From Legionella sp. PC1000 (lineage in GTDB: Bacteria > Pseudomonadota > Gammaproteobacteria > Legionellales > Legionellaceae), in the NCBI RefSeq assembly GCF_014109805.1, contig NZ_CP059400.1, positions 838,001 through 902,000 of the forward strand: a stretch of 64,000 nucleotides of DNA, written 5' to 3'. The notes under the pieces are model-generated. The model worked only from the letters and a program-made list of their open reading frames with translations, ran no database searches and was not told where the DNA came from. Made by a program: the position numbers and the translations under genes. How positions within the stretch are numbered: the first letter of the stretch is position 1; every line of letters starts with the position of its first letter. Shown here piece after piece: positions 43,694 through 53,963 of the stretch.

Positions 43694-44605
43694 TCACTCA
43701 ATGTCCAAGTGGTGTTCCTTCATGTCATTGCCAATAATCGCTTCCGCACATCGGATGATGTTCTGAATTTCTTCAGTAATTTCTTCTTGACGCAGTATAT
43801 TAAGATATTTTTTTAATGCGCTTCGTTTATTCTCTAAGCTATCCAAGGCATGATTCAAATGAAACAGCCTTTGGTGGTTTTCGCCATAAAATGATTTATA
43901 AAAAATGGAATAACACATTGAAAATAAATACTGTTCAGCAAACTCAGATAAAAATTGCTCATGGGATAAATTGAGAACCGGTGGAACGGAACATGGCTTG
44001 TCATTGGTTAAAAAAAACTCTTGGAATGGGCGCACTGTTTTTACCTCAATTTGATTTTTTTCCTCCTCATTGAACAGGATCCCCCACTGCCAAGAGTGCC
44101 ATTCCATACGCTGTTGTGATGCTACTTCCTCAAGAGACTGCAACAGATGTAAAATCACCGCAGGAATTTCTTCGAGGGCATTAGCGCCATCTAATGCCTT
44201 GATGACACGCGAATCGTTTGCCATTTTCAAAGCCAATTTACGCCCTACAACAAGGAATACTGGCAAAAATTCAGGGTCTTGTTGTTCCCTCTCCGCTATC
44301 CAGTGAAGCACATTATCATTAAAACCACCACAAAAACCTCGTTCAGAACCAATAAGAATATAAAGGGAAGAATTACCATTTGGTGTATTCATGGGGGAAA
44401 TGGGGTAAGCACTAAAAAAATCATGCCCTGCGTCTCTAATGGTTTGCATGACTTGTTCCTGCATAGGAAGAAATTTGGTGATTTTATTGAGCTCAATAGA
44501 ACAAAGAGTTTTCATGGCGGTCATGATATTACCAATGTCGTCTAAGGCCGTAAAATGATCGTTTAGTTGACTACGCTTGGTCATAAATTTCTTCCCAAAA
44601 TTCAA
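43694..44605 (-). CDS. atpG: N-type ATPase gamma subunit
   Basis: A 303-residue gamma subunit, the central rotor shaft. The N-terminal helix is TKRSQLNDHFTALDDIGNIMTAMKTL, and GSERGFCGGFNDNVLHW matches the conserved GDRGLCGGFN segment. The C-terminal helix contains HALDSLENKRSALKKYLNILRQEEITEEIQNI. It ends the N-ATPase operon, as is usual for this type (atpG last). It diverges strongly from housekeeping gamma subunits, as expected. The next gene downstream (flavoprotein) is 133 bases away. Confidence 0.88.
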   Translation of the reverse strand: MNFGKKFMTKRSQLNDHFTALDDIGNIMTAMKTLCSIELNKITKFLPMQEQVMQTIRDAGHDFFSAYPISPMNTPNGNSSLYILIGSERGFCGGFNDNVLHWIAEREQQDPEFLPVFLVVGRKLALKMANDSRVIKALDGANALEEIPAVILHLLQSLEEVASQQRMEWHSWQWGILFNEEEKNQIEVKTVRPFQEFFLTNDKPCSVPPVLNLSHEQFLSEFAEQYLFSMCYSIFYKSFYGENHQRLFHLNHALDSLENKRSALKKYLNILRQEEITEEIQNIIRCAEAIIGNDMKEHHLDIE

Positions 44606-44629
44606 TGTGCCTGAGAAACAGGCATGGTA

Positions 44630-46102
44630 CTACCCATTTAACCAGCCTTTGACTGCATTGCTCCATTCCTCGCGAGAACTGGCCAGTGACAAGTTGCTTT
44701 TTTTGACTTCTTGCTCTATTTTTTTTAGAACCTTCGGGATGTCGTCTAAACTTAAGTGGGCAAAAAGTCCCTCATTGTAGGCAATCAACCAGGCGAGTTG
44801 GAATTCAATTGGCAAGGGCGAAAGACGCTCTTGTTTAAACACTTCTCTTAACAGTCGTCCATTTTGAATGTGTTGTTGCATTTTAATATCAAGCTTAGCC
44901 CCAAAACGCGTAAACAGTTCCAAGTCAAGAAATTGCATGTAATCCAACTTCATTCGACCCGCCTCTTTTTTTATGTTGGGGTGTTGGGCTTTACCGCCTA
45001 CGCGAGAAACGGATTTGGTGATATCAATTGCCGGTAGAAATCCTGCTGAGAATAAATGTTCATCAAAAAAGAGTTGCCCATCGGTGATTGAAATCAGATT
45101 TGTGGGGATATAGGTCGCAATTTCCCCTTGTTTTGTTTCTATAATAGGAAGTGCGGTCATACTGCCCCCTCCCATTTCAGGAGACAGGCACGTTGAGCGT
45201 TCTAATAAGCGAGCATGTAAATAGAAGATATCCGCAGGAAAAGCTTCACGCCCAGGAGGCCTGCGCAGTAAAAGCGACAGTTCACGGTAACAGTTGGCAT
45301 GAGCACTCAAATCATCGTACACGACCAACGTATCAAAGCCTTGCTTCATCCAATGCTCCGCAACAGCACATCCTGCGAAAGGGGCGAGATAAAGCAATCC
45401 GGGTAATGAGGTGGCCAGTGCCACAACCACCGTGGTGTATTCCAACGCCTGAGTTTCTTTTAGCAATTGGATGGTATTGGCAACCGTAGAACGTTTTTGG
45501 CCAATTAACACATAGACACAACGCACGTTTTTATCTTTTTGATTGATCACAATATCAATAGCCAAGGCGCTTTTTCCCAACCCATTATCACCTATAATGA
45601 GTTCCCGCTGTCCTTTTCCAAGAGGAATGACATTATCAATCATTTTATTACCGGTATAAAAAGGGCGCGTCACAAAATCACGGTGAATAATAGGGGTCGA
45701 TAAAATGTCAAGTAATCCTTGTTCATCACAGGGTGGTGGTTCCTCTTCATCTAATGGATGCCCTAAAGGATCAACCACTCGCCCCAAAAGCGAATCCCCT
45801 ACAGGAATACTTAATGAACGCTTCAGATGAAACATAGGCATCCCGGATTTTAATTTTTTAGTTTGCAACAACATGATGGCGCCTACAAGGCGTTCGGTGA
45901 GATGAAAAACCATAGCGATACAACAGCCATCGACTGAAATAAGAATTTCATCAATAGCTGCCGTTGGCAGCCCTGCAATCCAGATAATTCCATCGCCCAC
46001 TGAGACAACATGCCCCACTTCAGAACGCCTTACTTCAAAGTGATAGTTCTCAATTCGTTGCCGCTGATGCTCAAGAATGGAGTGGTTGTCGGGTAAGTTC
46101 AT
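44630..46102 (-). CDS. atpA: N-type ATPase alpha subunit
   Basis: A 490-residue alpha subunit. The P-loop reads GDNGLGKSA near residue 168 in place of GDRQTGKT, still satisfying Gxxxx[13 protein letters not shown] and [13 protein letters not shown] segments follow (Walker-B/catalytic-interface region). The N-terminal helix that normally binds delta is short. The start overlaps the end of atpF by 32 bases. Characteristic of N-ATPases, which lie in a single operon with beta first. It forms the non-catalytic part of the F1 hexamer. Confidence 0.92.
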   Translation of the reverse strand: MNLPDNHSILEHQRQRIENYHFEVRRSEVGHVVSVGDGIIWIAGLPTAAIDEILISVDGCCIAMVFHLTERLVGAIMLLQTKKLKSGMPMFHLKRSLSIPVGDSLLGRVVDPLGHPLDEEEPPPCDEQGLLDILSTPIIHRDFVTRPFYTGNKMIDNVIPLGKGQRELIIGDNGLGKSALAIDIVINQKDKNVRCVYVLIGQKRSTVANTIQLLKETQALEYTTVVVALATSLPGLLYLAPFAGCAVAEHWMKQGFDTLVVYDDLSAHANCYRELSLLLRRPPGREAFPADIFYLHARLLERSTCLSPEMGGGSMTALPIIETKQGEIATYIPTNLISITDGQLFFDEHLFSAGFLPAIDITKSVSRVGGKAQHPNIKKEAGRMKLDYMQFLDLELFTRFGAKLDIKMQQHIQNGRLLREVFKQERLSPLPIEFQLAWLIAYNEGLFAHLSLDDIPKVLKKIEQEVKKSNLSLASSREEWSNAVKGWLNG

Positions 46103-46832
46103 TGTTCGTCTCGGTAAAGAATTTTAATTCATCGCGAAGATTCGCTTGCAGAAGGATTGAGCCCATTTGAAGTGTTAACCCTGCCAGAAGCGCTGGGTTT
46201 TCAACCCATTCTATAGTTGGTTTTTTACACATTATTTTTTCAATGGCCTGGCCTAGGCGGCGTTGTTGGCTTTTATTGATTGCATAAGCACTTTGGACAA
46301 CAAGAGCATCCTGTTCAGAAACATCCGCCATTAATTGCCATGGTTTTTCTGGATAACGATTAAGGTCTTCGATTGTTTTTTCAATGATTTTCTGTTCAAG
46401 GTGCTCATCAGCAAACTGGATTAACAATTTTTCTGTAAATTTTCCGGCCAGTAACAGCGCTTCTTTGGCATTTTTTTCAATATATTCTTTGGCCTTTTTC
46501 ATTTCACGTGCATTTAATTGTTCTTGATCTTTTTTTATTTTTTTTTCAAAATGGAGCATTTCCTCCGACTTCCATCGTTCCATCGCTTGTTGGAATTCCT
46601 TTTGCAACGTATTCTTCTCTTGTTGCCAATCCGCGAGACGATGTTCATATTTTATTTGTAACTGCTGGGCTTCATTGTGACGTTGTTCCGCATTTTCTAA
46701 TTGTTCTTGGACCATGTGCCTGCGCTTTGCAATGGTTTGCTGGATTGGGGCATAAAAAAAATAGTTTAAAATCCAAATCAAAACAAGAAAATTAATGAGT
46801 TCCAATAAAAAGGTTGACCACGATAGCTCCAT
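46071..46832 (-). CDS. atpF: N-type ATPase b subunit with delta-like C-terminus
   Basis: A 253-residue stator subunit. One N-terminal membrane helix ([19 protein letters not shown]) is followed by a long charged coiled coil of about 110 residues. The last ~100 residues look like a delta subunit: an [22 protein letters not shown] end matches the pattern (ELLGG..V..G...DGS.R..L) of delta C-termini. Ordinary b subunits are about 160 residues. Since no separate delta gene exists in the operon, this fusion probably replaces it. It overlaps atpA and is followed upstream by atpE. Confidence 0.88.
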   Translation of the reverse strand: MELSWSTFLLELINFLVLIWILNYFFYAPIQQTIAKRRHMVQEQLENAEQRHNEAQQLQIKYEHRLADWQQEKNTLQKEFQQAMERWKSEEMLHFEKKIKKDQEQLNAREMKKAKEYIEKNAKEALLLAGKFTEKLLIQFADEHLEQKIIEKTIEDLNRYPEKPWQLMADVSEQDALVVQSAYAINKSQQRRLGQAIEKIMCKKPTIEWVENPALLAGLTLQMGSILLQANLRDELKFFTETNNELTRQPLHS

Positions 46833-46842
46833 TTTTTAGTCC

Positions 46843-47112
46843 TTATTGGGAAACGAGGTAAGACAATAATGGATTTCTAAATAAAATAATCAAAACAATC
46901 ACCAAGCAGTAAATAGCCAATGATTCGATCATGGCTAAACCGATAAATAAGGTTCTGGTTATTGATTTTTCAGCCTCTGGCTGCCTTGCTAACGCATCAA
47001 GAGCATGACTTATGGCACGCCCCATGGCGATCGCAGGACCTATAGTCCCAATAGCAATCACCAATGCGGCAATCACTGTTGATGCTAAACTAAACCAGCT
47101 GATGCTGTTCAT
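46843..47112 (-). CDS. atpE: N-type ATPase c subunit (rotor ring)
   Basis: An 89-residue two-helix proteolipid. The ATG at 47112 overlaps the atpB stop (ATGA), with AAGGAG seven bases before; the GTG at 47118 is too close to that site. The loop ARQPEA (43-47) is conserved. The ion-binding Glu63 and Ser64 lie in GLAMIESLAIY. In helix 1 the position that is Gln in Na+-type rings is Met30 (GPAIAMGRA), so the full Na+ ligand set seen in some N-ATPases is not present. H+ coupling seems more likely, although this cannot be settled by sequence alone. Confidence 0.9.
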   Translation of the reverse strand: MNSISWFSLASTVIAALVIAIGTIGPAIAMGRAISHALDALARQPEAEKSITRTLFIGLAMIESLAIYCLVIVLIILFRNPLLSYLVSQ

Positions 47113-47801
47113 GACCACTCTCCTTGTTTCTTCAACTCGTGGGATTGAATACCCCCGGCAATATAGATTAAAGCCAGCATACCAAAGATATAAGCTTGTA
47201 TCACTGCTTCAATAATATGAAGCATGAGAATGGGTATCGGTGCTAAGAATCCAGCAATCATCAGAACAATAAGTGCCGTTAACTGAAGACTCATGACGTT
47301 ACCGAACAAGCGGATAGCCAAAGCCAATGTTCTCGATAATTCGCTGATTAAGTGAAACGGTAATAAAAAGGGCGTAGGCTTCAGGTAATGCTTTAAGTAG
47401 GCTTTCCACCCCTCCGCGCGAACTCCAAACCAATGCACGGAAAAAAACGTCACCATCGCTAGAGCCGCCGTAACCGATAGATCCGCTGTAGGCGAATAGA
47501 ATCCTGGAATAATGCCAATTAAATTGGAAATAAGGATAAAAATCCATAACGTAGCAATAAAAGGAAAGACCAAATCAACAGAGGTCAAAGGCAATACTTC
47601 TTTCATTGTATCCTGCATTGCGACCACAATACCCTCTAAAACAACTTGGCAATTCCCCGGAAGAAGCGATAAGTGTCGCGCCGAAAGCCATAAAAAGAGG
47701 AACAAAGCCATCATAATAAGCCAGGTGGTTAACACACTTTGTGTGATGACCACTGAGCCTAGCGAAAAAGATAGTGCGTTTAAAATCCCTTCTTCCCCCA
47801 T
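47109..47801 (-). CDS. atpB: N-type ATPase a subunit
   Basis: A 230-residue membrane protein with five or six helices. The essential Arg lies in ELSRTLALAIRLFGNVMS, matching the R of the a-subunit half channel. The N-terminus lacks the long periplasmic extension of many a subunits, as is usual for N-type. It overlaps atpE by four bases and follows the 94 aa gene after two bases. Confidence 0.92.
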   Translation of the reverse strand: MGEEGILNALSFSLGSVVITQSVLTTWLIMMALFLFLWLSARHLSLLPGNCQVVLEGIVVAMQDTMKEVLPLTSVDLVFPFIATLWIFILISNLIGIIPGFYSPTADLSVTAALAMVTFFSVHWFGVRAEGWKAYLKHYLKPTPFLLPFHLISELSRTLALAIRLFGNVMSLQLTALIVLMIAGFLAPIPILMLHIIEAVIQAYIFGMLALIYIAGGIQSHELKKQGEWS

Positions 47802-47803
47802 GG

Positions 47804-48088
47804 CTATTCCTTAATCAGGAGGTACACATTCACCGCACCAACGATAACCCCAATAATAATTAAGTTGATCGTCCAGCTAATAGAAAAACCCTTCAGTTTG
47901 CTGTCTAACCAAACCCCTAAGTAGGCCCCTGCAATAATGGGCAAAATAAATACAAATCCCAAGGTGCCTAAATAAATCGTTTGCGCTAGCACAGTGGATT
48001 TCTCCTTTTTGGCTTTGTTGATTTTGCTCACGTCCCATTTGACGTGTTGTGCCAGATCTTTTTTTGGATCTTTAAATTTCATAAGCAT
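47804..48088 (-). CDS. atpQ: AtpQ (AtpI-like) N-ATPase accessory subunit
   Basis: A 94-residue protein with a basic N-terminus (KKDLAQHVKWDVSK) and two membrane helices (LGTLGFVFILPIIAGAYLGVWL and WTINLIIIGVIVGAVNVYLL), the layout of the AtpI/ATPase_gene1 family (PF09527). In N-ATPase operons it is the third gene, between atpC and atpR. It overlaps atpC by 17 bases. The expected next gene atpR is absent: only two bases separate this gene from atpB. Confidence 0.8.
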   Translation of the reverse strand: MLMKFKDPKKDLAQHVKWDVSKINKAKKEKSTVLAQTIYLGTLGFVFILPIIAGAYLGVWLDSKLKGFSISWTINLIIIGVIVGAVNVYLLIKE

Positions 48089-48482
48089 TCTGCCGTTTTA
48101 AATTCCATAGACGCTGTAATATCTCTTCATCCAAGCGATGTAAACTGTCGTTGATACTGATAAGATGGTCTTCTTCACTCTTTAATTCGTTCTCTAAGAT
48201 ATGCTGTATGGCTTGATACTCTTTGTGACGAACATAATGTCGCGTAGCGAGAAACAATTGATTGTCTTTAAAATAGAAGATTGCTCCTGGCAAAGCCAAA
48301 TACTCCGTCTCATTACTATCGTAACGAAACCATGCCAAACCGAAATGTAAGCACGTCATCATTTGGGTATGCTGGGCTAAAATACCAAACAGGCCTGAAG
48401 CATCTTCACCAACAAAACTGACGACATTAGGGATTTTTTCACATTGTGTCGAACTCTGTAAGTATAAATCGAAACACGCCAT
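48072..48482 (-). CDS. atpC: N-type ATPase epsilon subunit
   Basis: A 136-residue epsilon subunit with an N-terminal beta-sandwich (GEDASGLFGILAQHTQMMTCL matches the conserved G.FGIL..H.P...) and a C-terminal helical hairpin. It regulates and couples rotation in F1. Second gene of the operon, eight bases after atpD. It is shorter in conserved content than housekeeping AtpC proteins, as N-type ones are. Confidence 0.88.
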   Translation of the reverse strand: MACFDLYLQSSTQCEKIPNVVSFVGEDASGLFGILAQHTQMMTCLHFGLAWFRYDSNETEYLALPGAIFYFKDNQLFLATRHYVRHKEYQAIQHILENELKSEEDHLISINDSLHRLDEEILQRLWNLKRQNAYEI

Positions 48483-48489
48483 TTTAGTT

Positions 48490-49977
<1,488 letters not shown>

Positions 49978-50095
49978 TTATGAACCAATCCGACTCACTT
50001 AGGTCAAATTAAATAACCCCACCACTTATAACCTATGAATCATACGATTAGAACGCGTTTATCAAAGATATGGACTCGCTTTATTAATGACTACA

Positions 50096-50257
50096 CTAAT
50101 TGATGGAACGGATCGCATCGAACTCATCATCCCAGTCCAAGACACAGTTTGGTTCGTTCTTTTCATGAAACTCTTTCTTTTGTGGCCGCCATAATGCGGT
50201 TTCTTTTTCTTCTTCTACACATTCTTCGACTAAGGGTTTTAAGACCTCCGTATCCAT
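50096..50257 (-). CDS. small acidic hypothetical protein
   Basis: A 53-residue frame starting MDTEVLKPLVEECVEEEKET and ending VLDWDDEFDAIRSIN, strongly acidic with two Cys and two Trp. AAGGA and AGG elements precede the ATG, though spacing is not ideal. It fills the 450-base gap between the multicopper oxidase terminator (50325-50350) and the N-ATPase operon (starts 49905). Too short for most annotation cutoffs; codon use is reasonable. Function unknown. Confidence 0.45.
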   Translation of the reverse strand: MDTEVLKPLVEECVEEEKETALWRPQKKEFHEKNEPNCVLDWDDEFDAIRSIN

Positions 50258-50324
50258 CCTAATCATTCCTTGTTATGAGAGTTATTATCACGAACCTCAA
50301 CATGATTGGAGCATGAAAAAAATT

Positions 50325-50350
50325 AAGCCTTTCATTCTGTTGAAAGGCTT
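50325..50350 (-). terminator. terminator of the copper operon
   Basis: Ten-base perfect stem (AAGCCTTTCA at 50325-50334 and its complement at 50341-50350) with a six-base loop. On the minus strand it is followed by AATTTTTTTC, a classic intrinsic terminator. It lies six bases after the stop of the CopA-CopB gene. Confidence 0.85.
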
Positions 50351-50355
50351 TCTAT

Positions 50356-53316
50356 TTAAAATATCACGGCAACACCGAAAGACACCGTCGTCTGAGTGGT
50401 CGATTCTCCTAAATCAGTAAGAATCCTCTTGTAGGCACCATAATCTTTGTCATACTCAAATTCAGTATAGACATTTAAACCAGGCATAACGCGATAATAA
50501 GGTCTAATGATATAACGCATTTGATTTAAGCCAGAACCAAGCTCATTTTCGACCACGGTATGAGTGGCGAGAATGCTGCGGATCCCCGTTAGGAAGAAGA
50601 AGTTATTGGTAAGCTGGGTAGCCCGTGATAACTGAATGTCAAACTTAACACTGCCATCACGATAATAAGTTCTAATGTTGGTGTCAATGTAATAAGGCAT
50701 CAACCCTTCGATGCCAATACCGGGTTGCCAATAAGGTCCTCCAGGGCGATAAAAATAATTGACCCCGCCTTTAATGGCCCAGAATTGACTAATCAAATGC
50801 CAATAAAAAACGTCGATGTCCGCATTTTCAACAATTCCTTGATAAATTTCAGCATCCTCAGTATACAGCTGGAGTTTTTGGTAATCAGTCCCATAATATC
50901 CTCGAAACGTCATTTCTTGAGCGTTATGAAAAGGATCGGCATTCACCTCAAGAAAATTGGCGCGATAGAACCCTTGATGATGTCCTGCGGGGTGAGTAAT
51001 AAGGGCCTTATCAATAGGCATCACCTCATCGACTCGTACAATCGGTCGATTGATATAGGGTGTTGGAGCAATTTCCGTTTCAGGCTTGGCTTTTCCGTTC
51101 ACCACGTCGATAATGGTTTCATATTGGAATACTCGCGCCATACCCGACGTCATGTGAAACAGATGATGACAATGGAAAAACCATTGGCCGCTGGCCTCCG
51201 TATCAAAATCAGCCACAGCAGTAGCACCGGGATCGACTTCAATGGTATGCAACAAGGGATCATAAACGCCATGACCATTGCGTAAAATAAACCAATGGCC
51301 ATGAATGTGCATGGGATGGCGCATCATGGAGTTGTTGGTAAAGATAATACGATAGCGTTTTCCAGGTTCAATGACAATCGGTTTTGCTTTGTATTCCGGC
51401 AAGCCATTAATCATCCAAATATACCTGTCCATATAACCAAACAATTCCATGCGGATGATCCCATCGACGGGTATATCCGGGTTGTTGGTAGGAACCGCTG
51501 CGGTTAATTGTTGGTATTTTGTTCCTACGGTTTTAGCGCTTATGGAATTGGGCGCTGAAATCGTATCCCCGATAATGGTTGGTTCGATGGGCATGGTCAT
51601 GCCATTATCCATGGACATCCCATTGTTCATCGTATCGTCTTGCATGCCTCCATCACCCGACATCGTAGCGTGTTTCGTCTGCGTGGTAGACTGGCTCCCC
51701 ATCGAACCCGTTGACATAGAACTCATGGGAGGCATGCCTTTGGGTTTCATTGGTCTGGAGGCTGAAGTGGACTCGTTCATTGAAGAAGAGGGGGCTGTCG
51801 ACATTTTATTTTTAAGCATGGACGCATGATTCATCCCCGACATCCCTTGGTCTTGTTTCATAGAGGACATGGAGTGATTAGAGTGCTTGGTATTACCCGG
51901 ACTATTTTGAGAAGTCATTGCTGGCATGTTGTGTTGATTACCTTGCGAACTCATCGTTTTGGAATGGGAAGGCATGGCCATAGGTTGTTTCATTGCCATA
52001 CCCCGCTTATTACTCATGGAATGATTGTTTTTTGCCATCGAGCCATGATTCATCCCTGACTTCATCATGTTGGCCATCATCTCTCTTGTGACAGGAAGAG
52101 GCTCTGGAAAGGGTACAATGTGCTGATAATCAACGGGTTGTCTGGGCTTAGTCACTAAGGCGCCATAGACTTTGCCCAGCGTATCAATGGATTCAGCATA
52201 AATAATGTAAGGCCTGTTTTTTTGAATTTTAACCAAGACATCATAGGTTTCCCCAGGTGCAATCCAAAAATCATCGATGAGATAAGGGCGCACATCATTT
52301 CCTTGGCTGTGCACCATTTCCATTTTGGCATCAGGAATTTTAACGCGATAGATAGTACTGGCACCAGCACCAATGAACCGTAACCTTACGGTGTCCCCAA
52401 CTCGAACAGGTGCCGTCCAGGGGGATGATTTAGGCTGACCATTGAGTAAATACGCATCATAAGCAATGTCGCTTAAATCATAAATACTCATGCGCATTTG
52501 CTGCATCATTTTGTAATCAGCGATTAATTCTTTACGTTCTTTAGCTGGTGCTTTGCGATAGTCATGCAGAAATTTCATGAGCGAGGGCTGCAATGGGAAT
52601 CGAGGGCTATAGTAATCCCCATCTTTTTTTAAATTAGCAAACACGTTATCGGCAGGGGTGTTGCTCCAATCGGATAATACCACCACATGATCTTTGCTGT
52701 ATTTGTAGGCTGGGGGGCTCGGTGGGTCAATAAGAAAGGCGCCGTACAAACCCTCTTGCTCTTGAGCCTTGGCATGGGCATGGTACCAATAGGTTCCTCT
52801 TTGATAAAGAGTAAATCGATAATGGAACACACCTCCTGGCGGAATGGCTTTCTGACTGACGTCCTCGACACCATCCATTTGCCAGGGGACAAGTAAACCA
52901 TGCCAATGAATGGAGGTTTCCTTATCCAAATGGTTGTACACATTAATGGTGACCTGCTCACCTTCCTTGAAATGTAGGGTAGGGGCAGGGATTTGACCAT
53001 TGACGGCAATGGCACGTCGAGGTTTACCAGCAAAGTATACGGTTTTATAAGCCACTACCAAATTAATCGTACGCGCTGGGCCACGTGGAAGGGACAGGGG
53101 TTTTATTGCCCTGGCAGGTTTCTTTTTAGCCGTTTGTTGTTCCGTTTTTTTTCCCGTAGGTTTGGATTGAGACAGTGTCGTCTTGGAAGAAGTCTCTGTT
53201 GGGGTCGCCGCACCATGCTGTTCATGTTGGGCAAACAAAGCAAAAGGACTGAACACCAAAAGGAAAAAAATAAGAAAATAGTTCCTTAGTACATGATGGA
53301 AGTCCTTTTTTAACAT
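50356..53316 (-). CDS. copA: multicopper oxidase CopA fused to CopB outer-membrane domain
   Basis: A 986-residue exported protein. After a signal peptide (IFFLLVFSPFALFA) comes a CopA-type multicopper oxidase with all four copper boxes: HWHGLLVP near 136, YWYHAHAK near 175, HPMHIHGHW near 667 and HCHHLFHMTSGM near 714. Residues ~410-575 form a Met/His/Ser-rich insert (MNHGSM, MSGMNHASM and similar) suited to Cu(I). From about 750 to the end is a CopB-like beta-barrel domain (RGYYGTDYQKLQLYTEDAEI, RYIIRPYYRVMPGLNVYTEFEYD, terminal aromatic Phe). CopA and CopB are normally separate genes, so this is a fusion. No frame interruption is seen between the halves. Confidence 0.9.
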   Translation of the reverse strand: MLKKDFHHVLRNYFLIFFLLVFSPFALFAQHEQHGAATPTETSSKTTLSQSKPTGKKTEQQTAKKKPARAIKPLSLPRGPARTINLVVAYKTVYFAGKPRRAIAVNGQIPAPTLHFKEGEQVTINVYNHLDKETSIHWHGLLVPWQMDGVEDVSQKAIPPGGVFHYRFTLYQRGTYWYHAHAKAQEQEGLYGAFLIDPPSPPAYKYSKDHVVVLSDWSNTPADNVFANLKKDGDYYSPRFPLQPSLMKFLHDYRKAPAKERKELIADYKMMQQMRMSIYDLSDIAYDAYLLNGQPKSSPWTAPVRVGDTVRLRFIGAGASTIYRVKIPDAKMEMVHSQGNDVRPYLIDDFWIAPGETYDVLVKIQKNRPYIIYAESIDTLGKVYGALVTKPRQPVDYQHIVPFPEPLPVTREMMANMMKSGMNHGSMAKNNHSMSNKRGMAMKQPMAMPSHSKTMSSQGNQHNMPAMTSQNSPGNTKHSNHSMSSMKQDQGMSGMNHASMLKNKMSTAPSSSMNESTSASRPMKPKGMPPMSSMSTGSMGSQSTTQTKHATMSGDGGMQDDTMNNGMSMDNGMTMPIEPTIIGDTISAPNSISAKTVGTKYQQLTAAVPTNNPDIPVDGIIRMELFGYMDRYIWMINGLPEYKAKPIVIEPGKRYRIIFTNNSMMRHPMHIHGHWFILRNGHGVYDPLLHTIEVDPGATAVADFDTEASGQWFFHCHHLFHMTSGMARVFQYETIIDVVNGKAKPETEIAPTPYINRPIVRVDEVMPIDKALITHPAGHHQGFYRANFLEVNADPFHNAQEMTFRGYYGTDYQKLQLYTEDAEIYQGIVENADIDVFYWHLISQFWAIKGGVNYFYRPGGPYWQPGIGIEGLMPYYIDTNIRTYYRDGSVKFDIQLSRATQLTNNFFFLTGIRSILATHTVVENELGSGLNQMRYIIRPYYRVMPGLNVYTEFEYDKDYGAYKRILTDLGESTTQTTVSFGVAVIF

Positions 53317-53338
53317 GTTACTATCCTTCTATAAAAAT

Positions 53339-53830
53339 TTAATGTTGAAGTACTGCTTTTTGTGCTTGGGTAGGTGCAAGAACACCATAACCATAGCGAT
53401 AGACTAACTCTCCTCCATGCCAGGCCGTTGTTAACAACAGTGCTTGGACAATGAACAAAGCAATCAAGAAAGCCAGGGTTGGTTTTTGGGTTTTACTATA
53501 ACGCAAAACAGACCAGAAAGCCATTAATAGGATAGTGCTTGCTGTGACGAGAGCCCAGTTTCGATGAATCACTTTCGCTGCATGCATGACCTCATCATGC
53601 TTCACCGTGTAATAGGCATAAAACCCGGCTGCTACAGTAGTTAGAGTACTCAGTGCCCCTAGCCACAAACACCAACGAGCCACTATTTCAAATTCGACAA
53701 CAAAAAGATGTGTTTTCCAGCGGGTATAAGACGCCAAATAGACTAAGGCATACAATAGAGTCGAAATAGTGAATAAGGCCACTGTAAAATGGACAAAAAT
53801 AGGATGCCAATTAGGGATGATTTCGATCAT
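53339..53830 (-). CDS. DUF2231 membrane protein
   Basis: A 163-residue protein with four hydrophobic helices and the DUF2231 layout: an N-terminal HPIFVHFTVALF, ALSTLTTVAAGFYAYY in the second helix pair, and a late AWHGGELVYRYGYGV. Conserved His residues (HPIFVHF, VIHRNWAL, WHGGELV) could bind heme or metal. It sits between the P-type ATPase and the multicopper oxidase genes, 22 bases from the latter, and may belong to the same transcript. Function unknown; frequent near copper genes. Confidence 0.82.
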   Translation of the reverse strand: MIEIIPNWHPIFVHFTVALFTISTLLYALVYLASYTRWKTHLFVVEFEIVARWCLWLGALSTLTTVAAGFYAYYTVKHDEVMHAAKVIHRNWALVTASTILLMAFWSVLRYSKTQKPTLAFLIALFIVQALLLTTAWHGGELVYRYGYGVLAPTQAQKAVLQH

Positions 53831-53963
53831 TGCCTGTGTCCTCCTTGCTGATTTGGGAAATAAGCTATTTCTACCACTATGTCATGAAACACTTCGGCCG
53901 CAATAATAGAAAGGATACTATTGCCTCGAATCAAAGATGACCTATCACTCGAAATTACATTGT

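Noticed and set aside
51449..51829. 126-codon plus-strand frame opposite the CopA Met-rich insert
   Set aside because: Artefact of the repeated Met/Ser codons on the other strand.
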